Shown here: positions 1 to 12,207 of the stretch, in pieces
Position numbering within the stretch: position 1 is the stretch's first letter
Layout: each line of letters starts with the position of its first letter
Source: Trebouxia sp. TZW2008
Lineage: Eukaryota; Chlorophyta; Trebouxiophyceae; Trebouxiales; Trebouxiaceae
Assembly (NCBI GenBank): GCA_002118135.1
Contig: BDIU01000009.1
Span: forward strand, 211,001 to 275,000
Length of the DNA: 64,000 bases
Direction of reading: 5' to 3'
The notes under the pieces: generated by a model
Database searches by the model: none
Told to the model about the DNA's origin: nothing
Seen by the model: the letters and a program-made list of their open reading frames with translations, nothing else
Made by a program: the position numbers and the translations under genes

Positions 1-1550
1 GTAAAGACCACCTCTTGTCAATGGCAGGCGAAAGCAGAGAAGGAATTCCAAGGTGAGCCTGAACAGCCAATAGATGCAGAAGAGGCAGAACGGGCGAGCA
101 AGGAAGCAGATTCAAGATCAGTATATGTGGGGAATGTTGACTATGACTGCACACCTGAGGAGCTACAACGGCATTTCCAGGTATAGTTGGCCCAAAATCA
201 TGACACTTCCAGGGCGCCAAGCAATTTCATCTACAAAGGTCGTGACAGCTCAGTCTTCATGCAGGAGTGTGGTGTCGTCAACAGAGTAACAATTCTCACT
301 GACAAGTTTGGTGGGGCAAAGGGATACGCGTACATAGAGTTTGACAAAGCAGATGCGGCTGTGTCTGCAGTATTGCTTGATGGCACAGAATTGCGGAATC
401 GCCAAATCAAGGTGTGTCAACAGAACTGCAGACTAGACAATGACTGGTGTCATGCATTTGGCATTGCTTCCAGCACCCGTACCATATCAGCTTCACTGTT
501 GCGTATGCTCTGCTTCAGCACGCAAAGTTTCCTGCAGCTATCTTTGTCAGCAGTCATCTAGTGGATAGCCTTCCTTTTGTGCTTCATGTGCTTTGATAGC
601 TGAGTTTACTTCAGCTTTGCATTCAATATTAATACATTCTGCCTCTAGATGCATGCACAGAACAAACAGCTCTGGCTGACCTTGCAACACATCCGAGACC
701 AGTATGGCTTTACCTGTGCATCAGCATGGCCCCTGCTAGGCAAGAGCATGCATACAGCAGCCTTGGCAATCAGTAAGCAGCATGTGAGTGTCACAATCAA
801 GTGATGCCAACCCTCTTGAAGCTGCTTTGATGCCTCGGCGGCAACATCATCATTGTTGACATGCTTGCTGGGGAGGTTTTGCCATGACGCCAGGTGCATA
901 CGGAAGCCCGGACATACGTTGCAGGTAAATCCCAAGAGGCATAATGTGCCAGGCATGAAAGAGAGAGGTAGGGTTAGGGGCAGGGGCCCACCTAGGGGTA
1001 GAGGCTACTTCCCTAGGGGCAGAGGGCGGGGTGGCTACTATGGTGGGTTTGACCCCAACTATGGCTATGGGGGCTACGGCGGAGGCTATGGGTAAGACAG
1101 CGACGACTTGTTTGAATCAGAACTCACAGTCAGTCTTCATCACGTCAAGGTGTTGTCATTGTGAACCACAGCACTGTCAATGCGCCCATGTACTTGTTTG
1201 ATCTGCTTGCGAACTGAAAATATTGCAGGCAATCATTACAGACCTGAGCGACGTGTCAGCGTTCCATTCCAGACCATGCTGTTGCCGAGGCGTGCATGTG
1301 ACACTGCTCGAGCAAGTCCAATCTGAAGGCCTCTCTGTTCTGCACTGATGTCAAAACCTGCTGTTTTGTTGGAGGCTACATTGGCATAGCATGCTTGTTA
1401 CGCTGTTGCCAGCCTTCAAGAATGCTTCTGTTGCAATTGCCAGCAGAGTCTCACAGAAAGTGTTCAAGGTTTGACATTTGAAGTTGTGTGCATTGCAGGT
1501 ACGCACCTAGAGGCCGGGGACGAGGGCGCAACTACTATGCACCATACTGA
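1..1550 (+). CDS. PABPN1: Nuclear poly(A)-binding protein (PABPN1/PABP2 type), 5' end outside window
   Basis: Binds growing poly(A) tails in the nucleus and stimulates poly(A) polymerase (family knowledge). Readable exons are about 28-180, 265-411, 925-1091 and 1499-1550, joined in phase. The product has an acidic stretch rich in Glu/Ala, then one RRM: RNP2 is VYVGNVDY and RNP1 is KGYAYIEF. The segment [10 protein letters not shown] follows the RRM as in the family. The tail is Arg/Gly/Tyr-rich and ends NYYAPY, resembling the SWYSPY end of animal PABPN1; it is the usual site of arginine methylation. The start codon and the N-terminal coiled coil lie upstream of the window. Residues before VYVGNV are open back to base 1, so the first exon boundary is uncertain. 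Intron 3 (412-924) and intron 4 (1092-1498) have no other coding sign. Confidence 0.88.
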
Positions 1551-3745
1551 TGGCCTTCACTGCAGTCTTGCTAACCTTCATGTGATCTTGAGCTCTATGG
1601 TTTCAGCAATTGCAAGGATGCTGCAAGGGTTTGCAGCAATCCAAGTATAGCCCAACAGTTTTCTATGCTTTCCTAGCTACTTGCCATGCATGAAGCATGT
1701 TTGCATACAGGTCTAGCTGGTGTCTCATTAGGCTATTGTCTCTGTCAGGCCCAACAGCAGCAGGTGCATGTTGCTATGCTCTTAGTCTGAAATCGTCTTG
1801 AACCAGTGTTGTGTCATAAAGTGTCAGTTCACCCACACTTGACTACAGCAGGAATTGTTTGACGTATGACAGCACGAGCACTTTGCAGCTCAGCCGCCAG
1901 TTGTGAGCTGTTGCACAGGCACACCAATTAACCAAGAACGCATGCTGCTTTTGCGCACTGATTTGCATCCCGCTCTGCAACATGCATGACATGAACGACG
2001 TCATGAACCATACGCTATCTTCACATGTACAATATGTGTAAACGTGCTGTCATGCCAAGTGATGACTCTGGTCTGTATCTTGAACAGGGCTCTAACAGGG
2101 CTCTAAAGTTGCAAAAGCGCATTGGGCTGATAGCACTTGGGACACTGTGGCACTCAATATCCGCAATTCTCTCTTGCATAATTGTGGCCTGCCCTGAACC
2201 AACATTCAGAAGCCCTTGACTCTGACCAGATTTGGTACAATCTCTCTGTCTATCCTTGGCACTGGAAGGCAGGTAGGCATGGACAGCTTGAAAGCTCATT
2301 GAGCTGATGCCCCTCTCGTGAAATATTGGAACTACACACACAGTGTGTGTATTGTGAGAGCCTGACTTGACCTGACCACAGGCCTAGCGGCCATCACATA
2401 GGCCTGGCTGCAACGATCAATGCATGGCAACCTTGAGCTGCCCTGCTAAACCTGCATCAGACAGCATGCAGTCAGGACTGTCACCCCAACAACGACAATA
2501 TCACAACAGGAAGCATTGGATGCAGCATCAGCATCGATACATGTCAGCTAGCCAGCAGACGCAAATTACCCATGTGATGAAAAGCATCCCTTGCTGCACA
2601 TCAAAACATCACGTGAAACAGTGAACGCTAACACTGCTGCTGGAGAGAAGGACTCAGCATGAGTAGGAGGTTAAACATATTTCTTCCATTCAATGAGTCA
2701 GACTGAACGCTCATCATAGTCCACAGCAGCAGCAGCATAATGACACACGAGATAGACATGCTCAGACCTCAGAATTAAAAAGCTCGATGGTATATTCAAC
2801 ATCTGGTGTTCAGCGTTGGATTTCCAAAGGTTTCATCATCGGCCTTGCCCAGGCAACATCAATGCAGCCATAAACATGCACATGCAGCCATCAGAACCAC
2901 AGCCAATGAGTGGTTTTCGACATATCTAAGTTCAGGATGAAGATAGCTCATGCTCTCATCATATGGCTGTTGCACAGGCAGACTTGCAGTCCAGTCGTGT
3001 TTGATGCATGCATACCTATGCGCTGCTCTTTGGCAAAGCGTGCACAGTCTCTTCGCCTCTGAGTGACGCTCAATAGCTGCTGGTCATCATATTTTCCAGC
3101 GCGCTCTCGCCCTGCACACACACAGGCTCAAGCGGGTCAAACAAGATGCGTTCCTCCGTAACCGTATACTCTGATGTTTGCCGATGCTTCTGCGCAGACT
3201 GCTGCGCCCTCGGACCCCAGCCAAGTGCCCGCAGCAGCAGCTACTGCATAGCGGCGGCCTTATGCTGCTTTGAGCAGCCGTGCAACCCTTGCAGGCATAA
3301 TAGAGTGGCGGTTTCAATTTCAGAATTCCTCGATCAGTCATTGATGGGCAGAAGCATTGATGCAGCATCGCAGGCCTTGCACCATTGCACTCCTGCGCTG
3401 CGCCAGCATAGCATTGGCATTCGTAACAAATACAAGTTGTGCGTATGGGTCTGATGTCGTTGCTTTGAAAGCTATCGGTCGTTCTCTCCCTGCATGCCCG
3501 TGCCTGCTGGCTTCCTCAAGCGAAACACGTGTGCGTAGCTCACGTTCTCATTAGCCAAGTCAGTGCTGGTAGTCCGCGCAAGAAGCTCTCTTGCAGCCAG
3601 AGTTTTTGACGGTCTCAATCTGCCAGAGTGTCTCTCTTTCTCTGTGACTACGACTGATCAATCAGCTTAGGTCAGCGCAGGGCTCCATCAAGCGTCTCGC
3701 AAGACGGTTTGATCATCTTGGCAGCATCAATTTGGCTTGCTGTCC
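1551..3745. other. Intergenic region between PABPN1 and PRA1 genes
   Basis: No gene is supported here. The first part should be the 3' UTR of the poly(A)-binding protein; a TGTAA motif, the poly(A) signal typical of chlorophyte algae, lies at 2037-2041. The rest presumably holds the PRA1 promoter. Short open frames on both strands have no recognisable domain and no coherent splice pattern. Confidence 0.4.
2037..2041 (+). terminator. Candidate chlorophyte poly(A) signal TGTAA
   Basis: TGTAA lies 487 bases after the poly(A)-binding protein stop. Chlorophyte 3' ends commonly use this motif 10-20 bases before cleavage. A five-base match is weak evidence alone. Similar motifs follow NOSIP (48376-48380) and CDPK (42280-42284). 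Confidence 0.3.
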
Positions 3746-6700
3746 ATGGACTGGAGCAACGTCACATATGACGAGCTTCTGACCTCACTGAGAGAGGTAT
3801 CAAATTGTTGCGCATGCACTGTTCAGGAATGCATACACCTTGCAGACAATGCACAGGTCCACAAATGCTTCCACATGCTCCACAGGTGGACTGGTCGCAG
3901 CCACCAAGGCCTGTCGGCGAGTTCTTCAGCAGATTCTCTTTTCCAAAGACTCAGCAGAAGCTCCAGCAGCGCTTGAAGTGCAATGTGTACTACTATCGAT
4001 CAAACTATGCTCTGACTGTCCTTGTCAGCTTTGTCATAGCCTTCATACGGCGTCCAACAGCCCTGCTGTCTGTTTTGGCCGTTGGGTCTGGGGTCTTGTG
4101 TCTGAACGACACTTTTGCCACAACACTCAGGTACATGATTGCCTGGCAAGCTGCATGAGATGTGTTCATGCTTGATCAGGCCATGTCACACGCAAAGTCA
4201 TCTGGCAGCTTTGCACCGCTAGCCTTGCTGTTATGCCTTTGCCACTGGTGTGTGCGCAGCTGCTGAACATACACAAAGACTTAGGCATATCTTTATGTGG
4301 CTCATTTCTGCTGCAGTGCACTGCATTATGCAATACGTATACAGTGACACAAGGTCATCAGACTCTGCTGATGTTATGGGCATTATGTCACTCAAAACCC
4401 AGTGTTTGTTTGTGCAACTGCATAGTCTCAGCCATTGCAGTGATGGTGCAGTGATCGAATACTGCGATTCATACGGAAGATGCACCCGCCCTTAGCCCAG
4501 CGAATAAGAGCTATATCAGGAGGGCATAGCGGCTACGGGTAAGCAACTGCTCCAATCCTGCCTGTGGCTGTGTAGCTGTCAAGCGTGGAAGCAACATGCT
4601 GCTCGATGCTTAGCAAGGGAAATGCCAACCAGGGTTGGGCATGAATGAGCTCCCCACCACATGCTCTCTTTTGGATCGTCGAGAACTAGATTTCCAGGCG
4701 TGCATCGCCTGTGCATGCAAAACTCTGCAATGCAATGATGTACTTGAATCAAGTCGCATGAGTCCTCTCTCCACTAATCAAATTTGTTTGCGTGAAATCT
4801 TTGAGCTGTATGCTGCTGCCGCAAGCCTTAACATCTTTCATGCGGCATATAGCATGCGCTCAATTCATATTCTGTCCTTTTGAAAGCTACATGTCAGACC
4901 TCCTGTGAGCGCTTGTGTCATGTGATGCAGAGCGCCTCCAGGGAGGCGAACAGTCAAAATCTGTGGGGTGCAGCGCATAGCAGTTGTGGCTGTCCTGTTC
5001 AGCTTAGGTGTTCTTTTGCTCTACTACAGTGCTGCCCACCTGACAATCCTGTGGGCTGCCTTGACAGGTAAAGTCGACTGGTAAAACTTGGTCATCTGCA
5101 TGGCATTGAACAGCAGTCCTCAACTCAAGGCTTGCTAGTCACACTGGCTTGTGCCCACTTGCCAAAGCTTGTGTCTTTCAGAGCACCTACCATGTACATG
5201 TCTTTTGATCAATCATTTTCTGTGAATGCTGCTTTGCTCAGCGGCATGTCTTCAGCTTAAGCGACGTTCCTTTATTGGACCCAACAGCGTACTGCAAGAT
5301 GCTGAGGGTCGCACAGTCAGGTCTGCCCTTTCTCTCCAGCTTCAGCTTGCCATGCGCATACAAGCTGCTGTCATGTCATGTGTGCATTTGCATAAATGTA
5401 CTTGCAAGTCTTTAGATAGTTCCATTTGCAAACTTGTGAACAATCGCCAAATCGACAGAATTTTGCAGCAAGTCAGGCTTTAAACACAGTATGCAGCATC
5501 GATCCCCTCAATGCAGACAGTTCCTGTCTCTTTGCTGTCAAGTCGACCAGTGCAAGTATTCTGCAACAACATTCCTGGCATAGGTGATTGTGTGTCACAG
5601 ATGTACAATGCACACCATCACATGTGCCCGGAATGTGATAAAACAAACAATTTGCAGTGCAGCTGTTGAGTAGCTTGCGGCTTGTTTCTAGCTGATGCAA
5701 AAAGTGCTATTTTAGTGTGTTGCTTTTGCCACTCTGCTTTGCTGCTGCAGGCAACACAGTTGTTCTTGCCCACGCACTCCTCAGGACACCAAACCTAAAA
5801 ACCCGCTTGTCATCTGCACGAGAGGAATTCAGGGCAGTATGGTAAGCTCATGCACTCACTCACTCACTCACTCACTCACTCACTCACTCACTCGCTCACT
5901 CGCTCACTCCCTGGCTTGAGACAGGCAGTTGCAACACAAGGACAGATTACACGTCATCAAGACATGTATGAGGAGTGACATATCCACATATATGGTTGTG
6001 TTGTTCAGACGTATCAGTTGTGCTTGTGATGTGCATGCCTAGCTCAAGCCAGATGTTTGCTTTTGGGACTATTTGACCTGAGCACTTCAAGAGCAGTGAG
6101 CAGCTGGTCATATCCGATCCACACTTCCAGCATAGTGGCTGCTGACAGCAGCATGTTGACTGCTACTGCACACACAATGAAACCACAAGAAATGCATCAT
6201 GGGGCTTGCCAGTGCTTTGACGCTGCAAATCATGCAGATGACATCCTGTAAACAGCGCATTCTGACAATGCATTCCTGTTCATGTGCATGTCGGCTATCG
6301 GTGGCCTCAAGCAGTTTTATTTGAGACTGATGAGGCACCTGCATCTGCTTGCCCTGACCCTGCTTAGTAACGCTACCTCCTTAGATGTGCGTGTTTATCT
6401 TGACAGGGGTGCATAATACAGCAGCTGTCCAGCCCTCTCTCTAATGCAGTGTGAGGAACATTTAGTTGTAGCCCCCTGCAGCTTGTGTTACCTTGCAAGT
6501 GATTTGAGCCATGTATGTGTAGGCAATGCATACAAGTTGATGCAACTCAACAGATTGGGCTGCCGTTGCCCCAGCACAGGGCATGACCCAAAGCTCCCAC
6601 CTGTATCGATGTGAACATGTTTCACCATGCTAACATGTGTGTGTTTTACCACATTGCCACACATTGCCATGTGCGTGTTTGACAATGTTTCCATGTGTTT

Positions 6701-6836
6701 TACCCTGTTGCCATGTGTGTGTGTGTGTCACCATGTGTGTATTTTGACATGTTCCCAATATTTTACCCCCTCTGTTTGCTGCTGCAGGCGAGGGTACCAA
6801 CAGCCCAGCTATGATGCTCATGACTACAATTTGTAA
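3746..6836 (+). CDS. PRA1: PRA1 family prenylated-Rab acceptor
   Basis: Small four-helix membrane protein of the ER/Golgi/endosome system that interacts with prenylated Rab GTPases (family knowledge). Six exons join in phase: 3746-3796, 3886-4130, 4452-4538, 4931-5067, 5751-5841, 6788-6836, giving 219 residues. Family signs are RPVGEFF near residue 25, YYYRSNYAL before the first hydrophobic pair, LSDRILRFIR and PPLAQRIR in the cytosolic linker, a second hydrophobic hairpin (from RIAVVAVLF to VLAHALL), and the hallmark LLRTPNLKTRL then EEFRAVW. It is closest to plant PRA1 proteins that carry a longer linker (PRA1.A-like). The start is the first in-frame ATG. A CACT microsatellite follows exon 5 and GT-rich imperfect repeats precede exon 6. 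It converges with the TOM1-like gene. Confidence 0.88.
5853..5910. repeat. CACT tetranucleotide microsatellite
   Basis: About 14 CACT units with CGCT variants near the end, just inside the last intron of the PRA1 gene after the donor at 5842. Likely length-polymorphic. Confidence 0.95.
6620..6755. repeat. GT-rich imperfect tandem repeat in PRA1 intron
   Basis: Repeats of a unit like CCATGTGTGTTTTACC (about 25-30 bases) just upstream of the last PRA1 exon. Copies differ by several substitutions and small indels. Confidence 0.7.
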
Positions 6837-7748
6837 CAATCTGGTGCTGTTGCTTGTCATCAGCAAGAGTCCTGTCATGTGGATGCTTGCGATCAACTGA
6901 CTAATTACAAGGCTGCATTGCCTGCTGGCATACTTGCAAGACATGCATGCAACTTGCAATCCAGTACTCGTGTGCTATCTTCACCTTTGTGCTATTGCCC
7001 CGCAATTCGACTTGAAGTTGCAATCTGCATCTACATCCACGTTTGAAGGACTTAACCTTGACCCAACTATGTGGCCAACTTCTCCAGAATATGCATTCTT
7101 GCATGCTGCAAGCATAGTTGAAATACTAAGGGAGAGCGTTTGACGCCAGATGAGACACAGCATGGACTGTTGCAAATCACCTCCTGTTGGTGGCAAAGAA
7201 TCATAGTCTGCTGACCCAGCTCAGTCTCAATGCTCAATGTGAGACAAACAGCAAATAAGCCAAGCGCAAGCTAATCTAAAAGCAGCCACAAGCAATGTTC
7301 ATGTTCAGATTCAACCCAATGTGGGTGAATGTATGTCTGCCTGCCTGCCTAAAACAATGTAACACCTGAATGTACAATAATCTTGAGCAAATACCATACA
7401 GAAGCAAACAGAACTCAATGAAAACTACATTGTACCTGCTGACAAGGTGCTGCTCTGCTGATAGCAGGAACACCACAACCATCAGTGGTCATGGCTTCAT
7501 CACAAACGATGGCCGGGTCAGCACATCTTGTCAATCATACTTTCTGCCTAGTGCAGAAGCAAACTAAAACTCAAAAATGACTGCAATCAGAAGCACACAT
7601 ACACACAGAACAGAACCCTGAAGCACAAGTCAAGTGATACAAAGACACTAACTGCAATTTGCATGTCTCAACGTAACTGCTGCGAGCTGTAACAGATCAC
7701 AGCTTAAGCGCATATAGATGCTTTCCAGCCAGCTTCTCAACAGCTCAG
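6837..7748. other. Convergent intergenic region
   Basis: Lies between the 3' ends of PRA1 (+) and the TOM1-like gene (-). It should hold both 3' UTRs. I see no further gene; TGTAA occurs near 7360. Confidence 0.4.
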
Positions 7749-10700
7749 CTACACCTCCTCTTGGGCACTGTCTAACACCACACTTGTGCCAATCAAGTTG
7801 CGACTTTCAGTCGAGGTGCCTGGGCTACCACCATTCGTGCTGTCCGTGCTATGCGCTGAATCAGACGCATCCTTCTGCTGTTTGTTATGCTGTTTGTGTT
7901 GCTGCTGGTTTTGCTGTTTGTTCTGCTGTTTATTGAACCCCCCCTTGCTTGTGCCTTCGCTGTCCTGCTTGCTCTTGTTCTTGCTCTTCTCCTTGCTCTT
8001 GGGGGGCTTAGGGTAGACCTGGGCAATGCGTGCTAGCATTGTGGGGGCCACAAGAATGCACAAGGCCAGCAACTCGGGCAGGGTGTTGAGCAAGTAGTAG
8101 CTGACATCATTGATCCAAAGGTGCTGGTAGGGGGAGTACAGGGCCACGACGCCTGTTGCAGCGCGAATGGCTAACAGGCAGTCACAGACTAGGACTAGCA
8201 CAACCTGCACACAATGAACAAGAAGGTTAGTGAAGATGAGCACTTCCTCTAGGGAGCTCAGTGGAACCAGTCTGTGCTTCAAGGTGGAGCGCATGGATCT
8301 GCCCATCTCCAATGCTGACAGCTTCTGACTGCCATGCACTAGCATTTGTTTGCATTGTGTCTTGCATCTCACATCCTAACCCTTGAACCCAGACACTCGC
8401 CTGACAGAGATAACACTATCTCAACCCTTTTTGTGCTAGGCTCGCCAAGACCCCAGCTTCCTAGTGTTTCTGCGAGCCAAACGCTTCAGAGATACCACAA
8501 TCTAGTACTAATCTAGAACTAGTGTCAGGGACTGCAGTTCCTGTGCAGGCATGGCAAGGCTGCAAATGCATGCAGCCATAGCATGACCATGTCAGCATAT
8601 CCTGCTGCCCTGAGACACTCATTTTCTTTCATTCATAACGCATGCTAGACGCTCTCAGTTGCAACCACAAGCAAGCATTTGTAACAAATTTGAAGCAAAG
8701 GGTAGTAGCCCCGTTGTGGCAGGGTCAAGCGTCGTGTAATTTTAGGCCCATAGATCACAGCAGTCAACACACACAGCAGCAGTGATCTGCCAGCCTTGGC
8801 TGGTTGGCAGGGCAGTCTTTGCTGGCAGGCATGGCAAGCCTGCAAATGCATGCAGCCATAGCATATCTGCTTGCCCTGCTTCCTTGATAGAATTAGTCTC
8901 ATTCATTCAACATGCGTGCTAGACAAGCTCAGCAGGCCCAGCTAGGCCACTCACAATCCAGCAGTGACAGACACACAGCAGCAGTGACCTACCAGCCTTG
9001 GCTGTTTGGCAGGGCAGTCTTGACTTGCAGGCACAAACCCAGACTTGCTGCGCTGTGTCACCAAGACACTGAAGGCGATCCTGCCACTGAGCAGCATCTG
9101 ACCAAAGACAACAGACGCCAGGCCCTGCATCAATTTACAGTATTTTCTTGTTGCAGTGACATTCTCGAGATGACATCAATGAGAGTGCAAAACAAGCACT
9201 GCATTTGGACTGCAATGGCGCTTCTGAGTAGCGAAAACTCAATGTAGTGACAAATGTGTTGATGACGCATGTAGTCATTACATCAAGAATATACTCTTAC
9301 CACTCTTGACTCCAGATATGTAAGTCGTCATTGCTTGGACGGCAAGCCATAAACAGGTGAAAAATGATGGCAATCAAGTGCAGCAGACACTTGAAATAAA
9401 GCAGCAGGTATGCAGGCGTTTGTTAGCTATGAGCTGTGTTGCAGCTTGCCATTACATCCTGATATCAGTGTATGTTACAGCTCATGTGCCGATCATTGTG
9501 CAATCTGTACCGTGTGCACTAATATGCACAGAAGCCATTGAAGGCTTGTCAACTGTTGCAAATAGTTATGAGCCTGGACAGCAGGTGACAAGATATCAAG
9601 TCGTGTACCTATCTTTGATGTGTGTAGTACAGAATGCATGTCACAGGATGATAGCAAGACACATTTGAGATACACTATGTTAACATATGTACTATGCTGC
9701 ACTGTGATAGCATCTGTGACATGCAACATGTGAATGACATGTAAGCATATGGTGTCTACTGCACAGCTGGTACAATGCAACACATATCAATCTACAGCAC
9801 ATTGCTGGTACATACCCCTGCTAATGCGTGCACTTGACTTTCACGGCATTGCCAAGACAGGATACAGCATACCTTGCGTTTTCAAATGTCTGCCGTGACA
9901 GTCTGACTTGAAGACTTGAAAGATATGTTGACATGCAGATCTGCGTTGGCATGACTTGTGGTCTGTGAGTGATACAGCAGAGGCAGGTGATGATGTTCGT
10001 TGCAGCTGGTTGCCAATGTACAGTGATCTCTTGATTTAAAGACACTCAATATAAGGACGTTCTTGATGTAAGGACAATGCAACTGGGAAGCACTGCATTT
10101 TGACTGCAGGGGCGCCTCTGAGTAAAGACAATTTGATGTAGGGACAGCTTCCTTGGGAAGCACAGCAGTCATTGTCACTGTAGCAGACAGAAGTGATTAG
10201 CATTGCAGCTGTTCGCTACTGTATTGCAAGAGTGTGCACTGTGACCTACATAGCTTGCAGCTGTTCTCAGTCGTTGCCCATAAGATGCTGCATAATGTTC
10301 ATACGCTCCAAAGGTTAATGCTGCTGCCACAGCGCCGCATCCTGCCCCAAATATCACAACAGCAGCCACAAGTGTGTATGCCCATAGAGCATACATTCTG
10401 CGCTCCATCTTGCCAAAGAATACAGGCCCTACATTGTGAAGCCTGCAGAATGTTTGTAGTGGCTCAGCAGCATTCCCAGAATGGCAGTGTAAGCTACAAC
10501 ATGATTGTTTGGTCAAGATCACAGAACTTGGTATTTGAGTGTACGCGTCCCATAACGTTCGAATTGTGACACACGACCAGACAGACTGACATGTGTCAAC
10601 CGTATGGTAATTGCTACAGGCCTTACACTATAAGGCAGATTGTGACATAGTCAGGAATGCTGCAATGTTGGCCTGAGCCCACAGGCTGGGAAGATATGCA

Positions 10701-11321
10701 TAGGACATGCCTCTTGGGGCCATGATCAGCATCATGCATTTGCCAAATGCTCATCAAGTGCACATATGCGCTTTGCAGCCAGGATTTGCAAACATGCACT
10801 TGAACTAGTTTCAGGTCTTTGGTGACTGGCATGATCATGACTTGGGGTGAATTACAAGCTGCAAAGCAGGGCTTCAAGGGCTCACCAAGTGCCAAGCACA
10901 AGGCTAAGGGTTGCTGCATTTGCCCCAACGCCCCCGTTGTTGAAGGCTAGCCAGACCCCTTGAAGTACCGGCCGATAGTGAACCGTGTAAGCAGCTCTCA
11001 CTCCAAAAGCGACTGTTCTGACTGCAGGCGGCATCCACTCAGACGTGGGCGGCATTTGAAAGTCTACGTGCACTGCGCAAAGAGCGTTTGCGACAGCCTG
11101 CACTTACATGCCGTACTGGCGCACAGAACTTCATATATTATGTAGCGTGTGTACATGGAGTTAGCGATTGCGCCGAGCAGAAACAGGAAAAAAAGGACAC
11201 AAGTGACAGTCGCTGCTGCTGTTGAAGTGCCGTACGGTGTGAAGGCCGTCTCACGAGCCAGATCGTATGACCACGGCTTATCATGTTGCGGAAGCAGTGC
11301 GTTGAGCAAGCGCAATGGCAT
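7749..11321 (-). CDS. Multi-pass membrane protein, TOM1/TOM3/THH1-like (model incomplete)
   Basis: Exons that join in phase on the minus strand are 11321-11108, 11072-10886, 10442-10250, then at least one unresolved exon, and a last exon 8204-7749. The helix order matches plant TOM1/TOM3 seven-helix proteins (tonoplast proteins used by tobamoviruses, function otherwise unclear): helix 1 from CVLFFLFLLGA, helix 2 with VAFGVRAAYTVHY, a helix ending LVLGTWLHN, then MYALWAYTL, and a last pair with CLLAIRAATGVVALY and YYLLNTLPELLALCIL. In TOM1 the equivalent last pair is an arginine-bearing helix followed by YY...LPSALVLFIL. The C-terminal tail is Lys/Gln/Ser-rich, probably cytosolic. Between exons 1 and 2 the model needs a 35-nt intron, which is unusually short. 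The fifth helix and the start need transcript data. Another seven-helix family is possible. Confidence 0.5.
8544..9035. repeat. Diverged tandem duplication inside the TOM1-like gene
   Basis: The segment starting GGCATGGCAAGGCTGCAAAT (8548) recurs at 8827, and CACACAGCAGCAGTGA (8770) recurs at 8971, each followed by matching text about GGCAGGGCAGTCTT. The two offsets (279 and 201 bases) indicate overlapping duplications. No coding sequence is recognised in either copy. Confidence 0.8.
9155..9275. repeat. Interspersed intronic repeat, copy 1
   Basis: Shares a core near AAGCACTGCATTTGGACTGCA and the following GGCGCTTCTGAGTA with copies at 10025, 13092 and 42668. Lies in the unresolved part of the TOM1-like gene. 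Degenerate. Confidence 0.55.
10025..10170. repeat. Interspersed intronic repeat, copy 2
   Basis: Contains GATGTAAGGACAAT, AAGCACTGCATTTTGACTGC, GGCGCCTCTGAGTAAAGACA and a final GAAGCACAGCAGTCATTGTC. The order of blocks matches the copy at 42668-42838. Lies downstream of exon 3 of the TOM1-like gene. Confidence 0.7.
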
Positions 11322-12207
11322 CGAGACCCTCAACCAGGTCAAACAGTGAAGCTTGATTAGACTAATAAGGAGAAGCTACTTGGGCTTGCATGCTCAAGAG
11401 CGCTTGCAATATCTGAGGGCAACGCTGTGAGTAACAGTAGCGAAATCGATCATTTGTGGGGCCCAACAGCGATCCGCAAGCGGCCGTACAAGCTCTCAGC
11501 ACACACGCAGTAGCCCAAGTAGTGGTACGTGTCCAAGTTAAACGATAGTCGCTACCCTCTGAATGCGCGCTGTGTGTCGAAACGCGGCTCATCTGCGGTG
11601 ACCAACATGCCATCGCGTGTATGGTTGCTTTCGAATTGACTCGTTTCGACTTGATAGATAGAAACGCGAATGCAGCTGTCGATTACGCCGCAGCGCGTTC
11701 AAAGTTGCTGCTGAGTGCACCACGCCAACGACACGCGCTTCATGTGACCCACCAGATGAGTAATGAAGGCCTCGCATGCAAGATGGCTGTGTGCAGATCG
11801 CAAGCGGACACATGGCCTGGTGCCCTGAGAAAACGGCCTGCAGCTGCTGGACTGTTACACTGTTGATGCATGCAAAGTCAGCGCATGTTGCTCTGTTTTA
11901 GCCTGCGTTAAGGTGCAACTTTTTCGGTGTCGGCACAAGTACTGTCGACCATGATCTTCAGAGCTACAGGAGCAGTCAGCGTAGCAGAACAATGCGTGAC
12001 ATTTGGCACTCGTCAACACATTTGCAATGAAGTTGGATGAAATACTTGCTATCCTACTAGACTGACGTGTTGACACTGAATAACCTGCAATGAGGGCAGA
12101 CACGCCATTAAGCTATCACACAATCAAGTCAACAGATCAGAGCTGATTTGTATATGGATCAAGACAAGCAGGCAAACATAACAAAGGAAGACTACTCACA
12201 CTCACTC
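11322..12207. other. Intergenic region between TOM1-like and CoA carrier genes
   Basis: Both flanking genes are on the minus strand, so this holds the TOM1-like promoter and the carrier 3' UTR. Nothing else is supported. Confidence 0.4.

Noticed and set aside
5226..5330. Exon-like segment encoding RRSFIGPNSVLQDAEGRT in the PRA1 gene
   Set aside because: PRA1 homologues run from LTILWAALT straight to NTVVLAHALL with no insert, and skipping this segment keeps phase.
7786..8016. Plus-strand Cys/Leu-rich ORF
   Set aside because: Antisense of the Gln/Lys-rich tail exon of the TOM1-like gene.
8912..9247. Plus-strand 111-codon ORF
   Set aside because: Overlaps a tandem duplication and the interspersed repeat, with no domain and no splice context.
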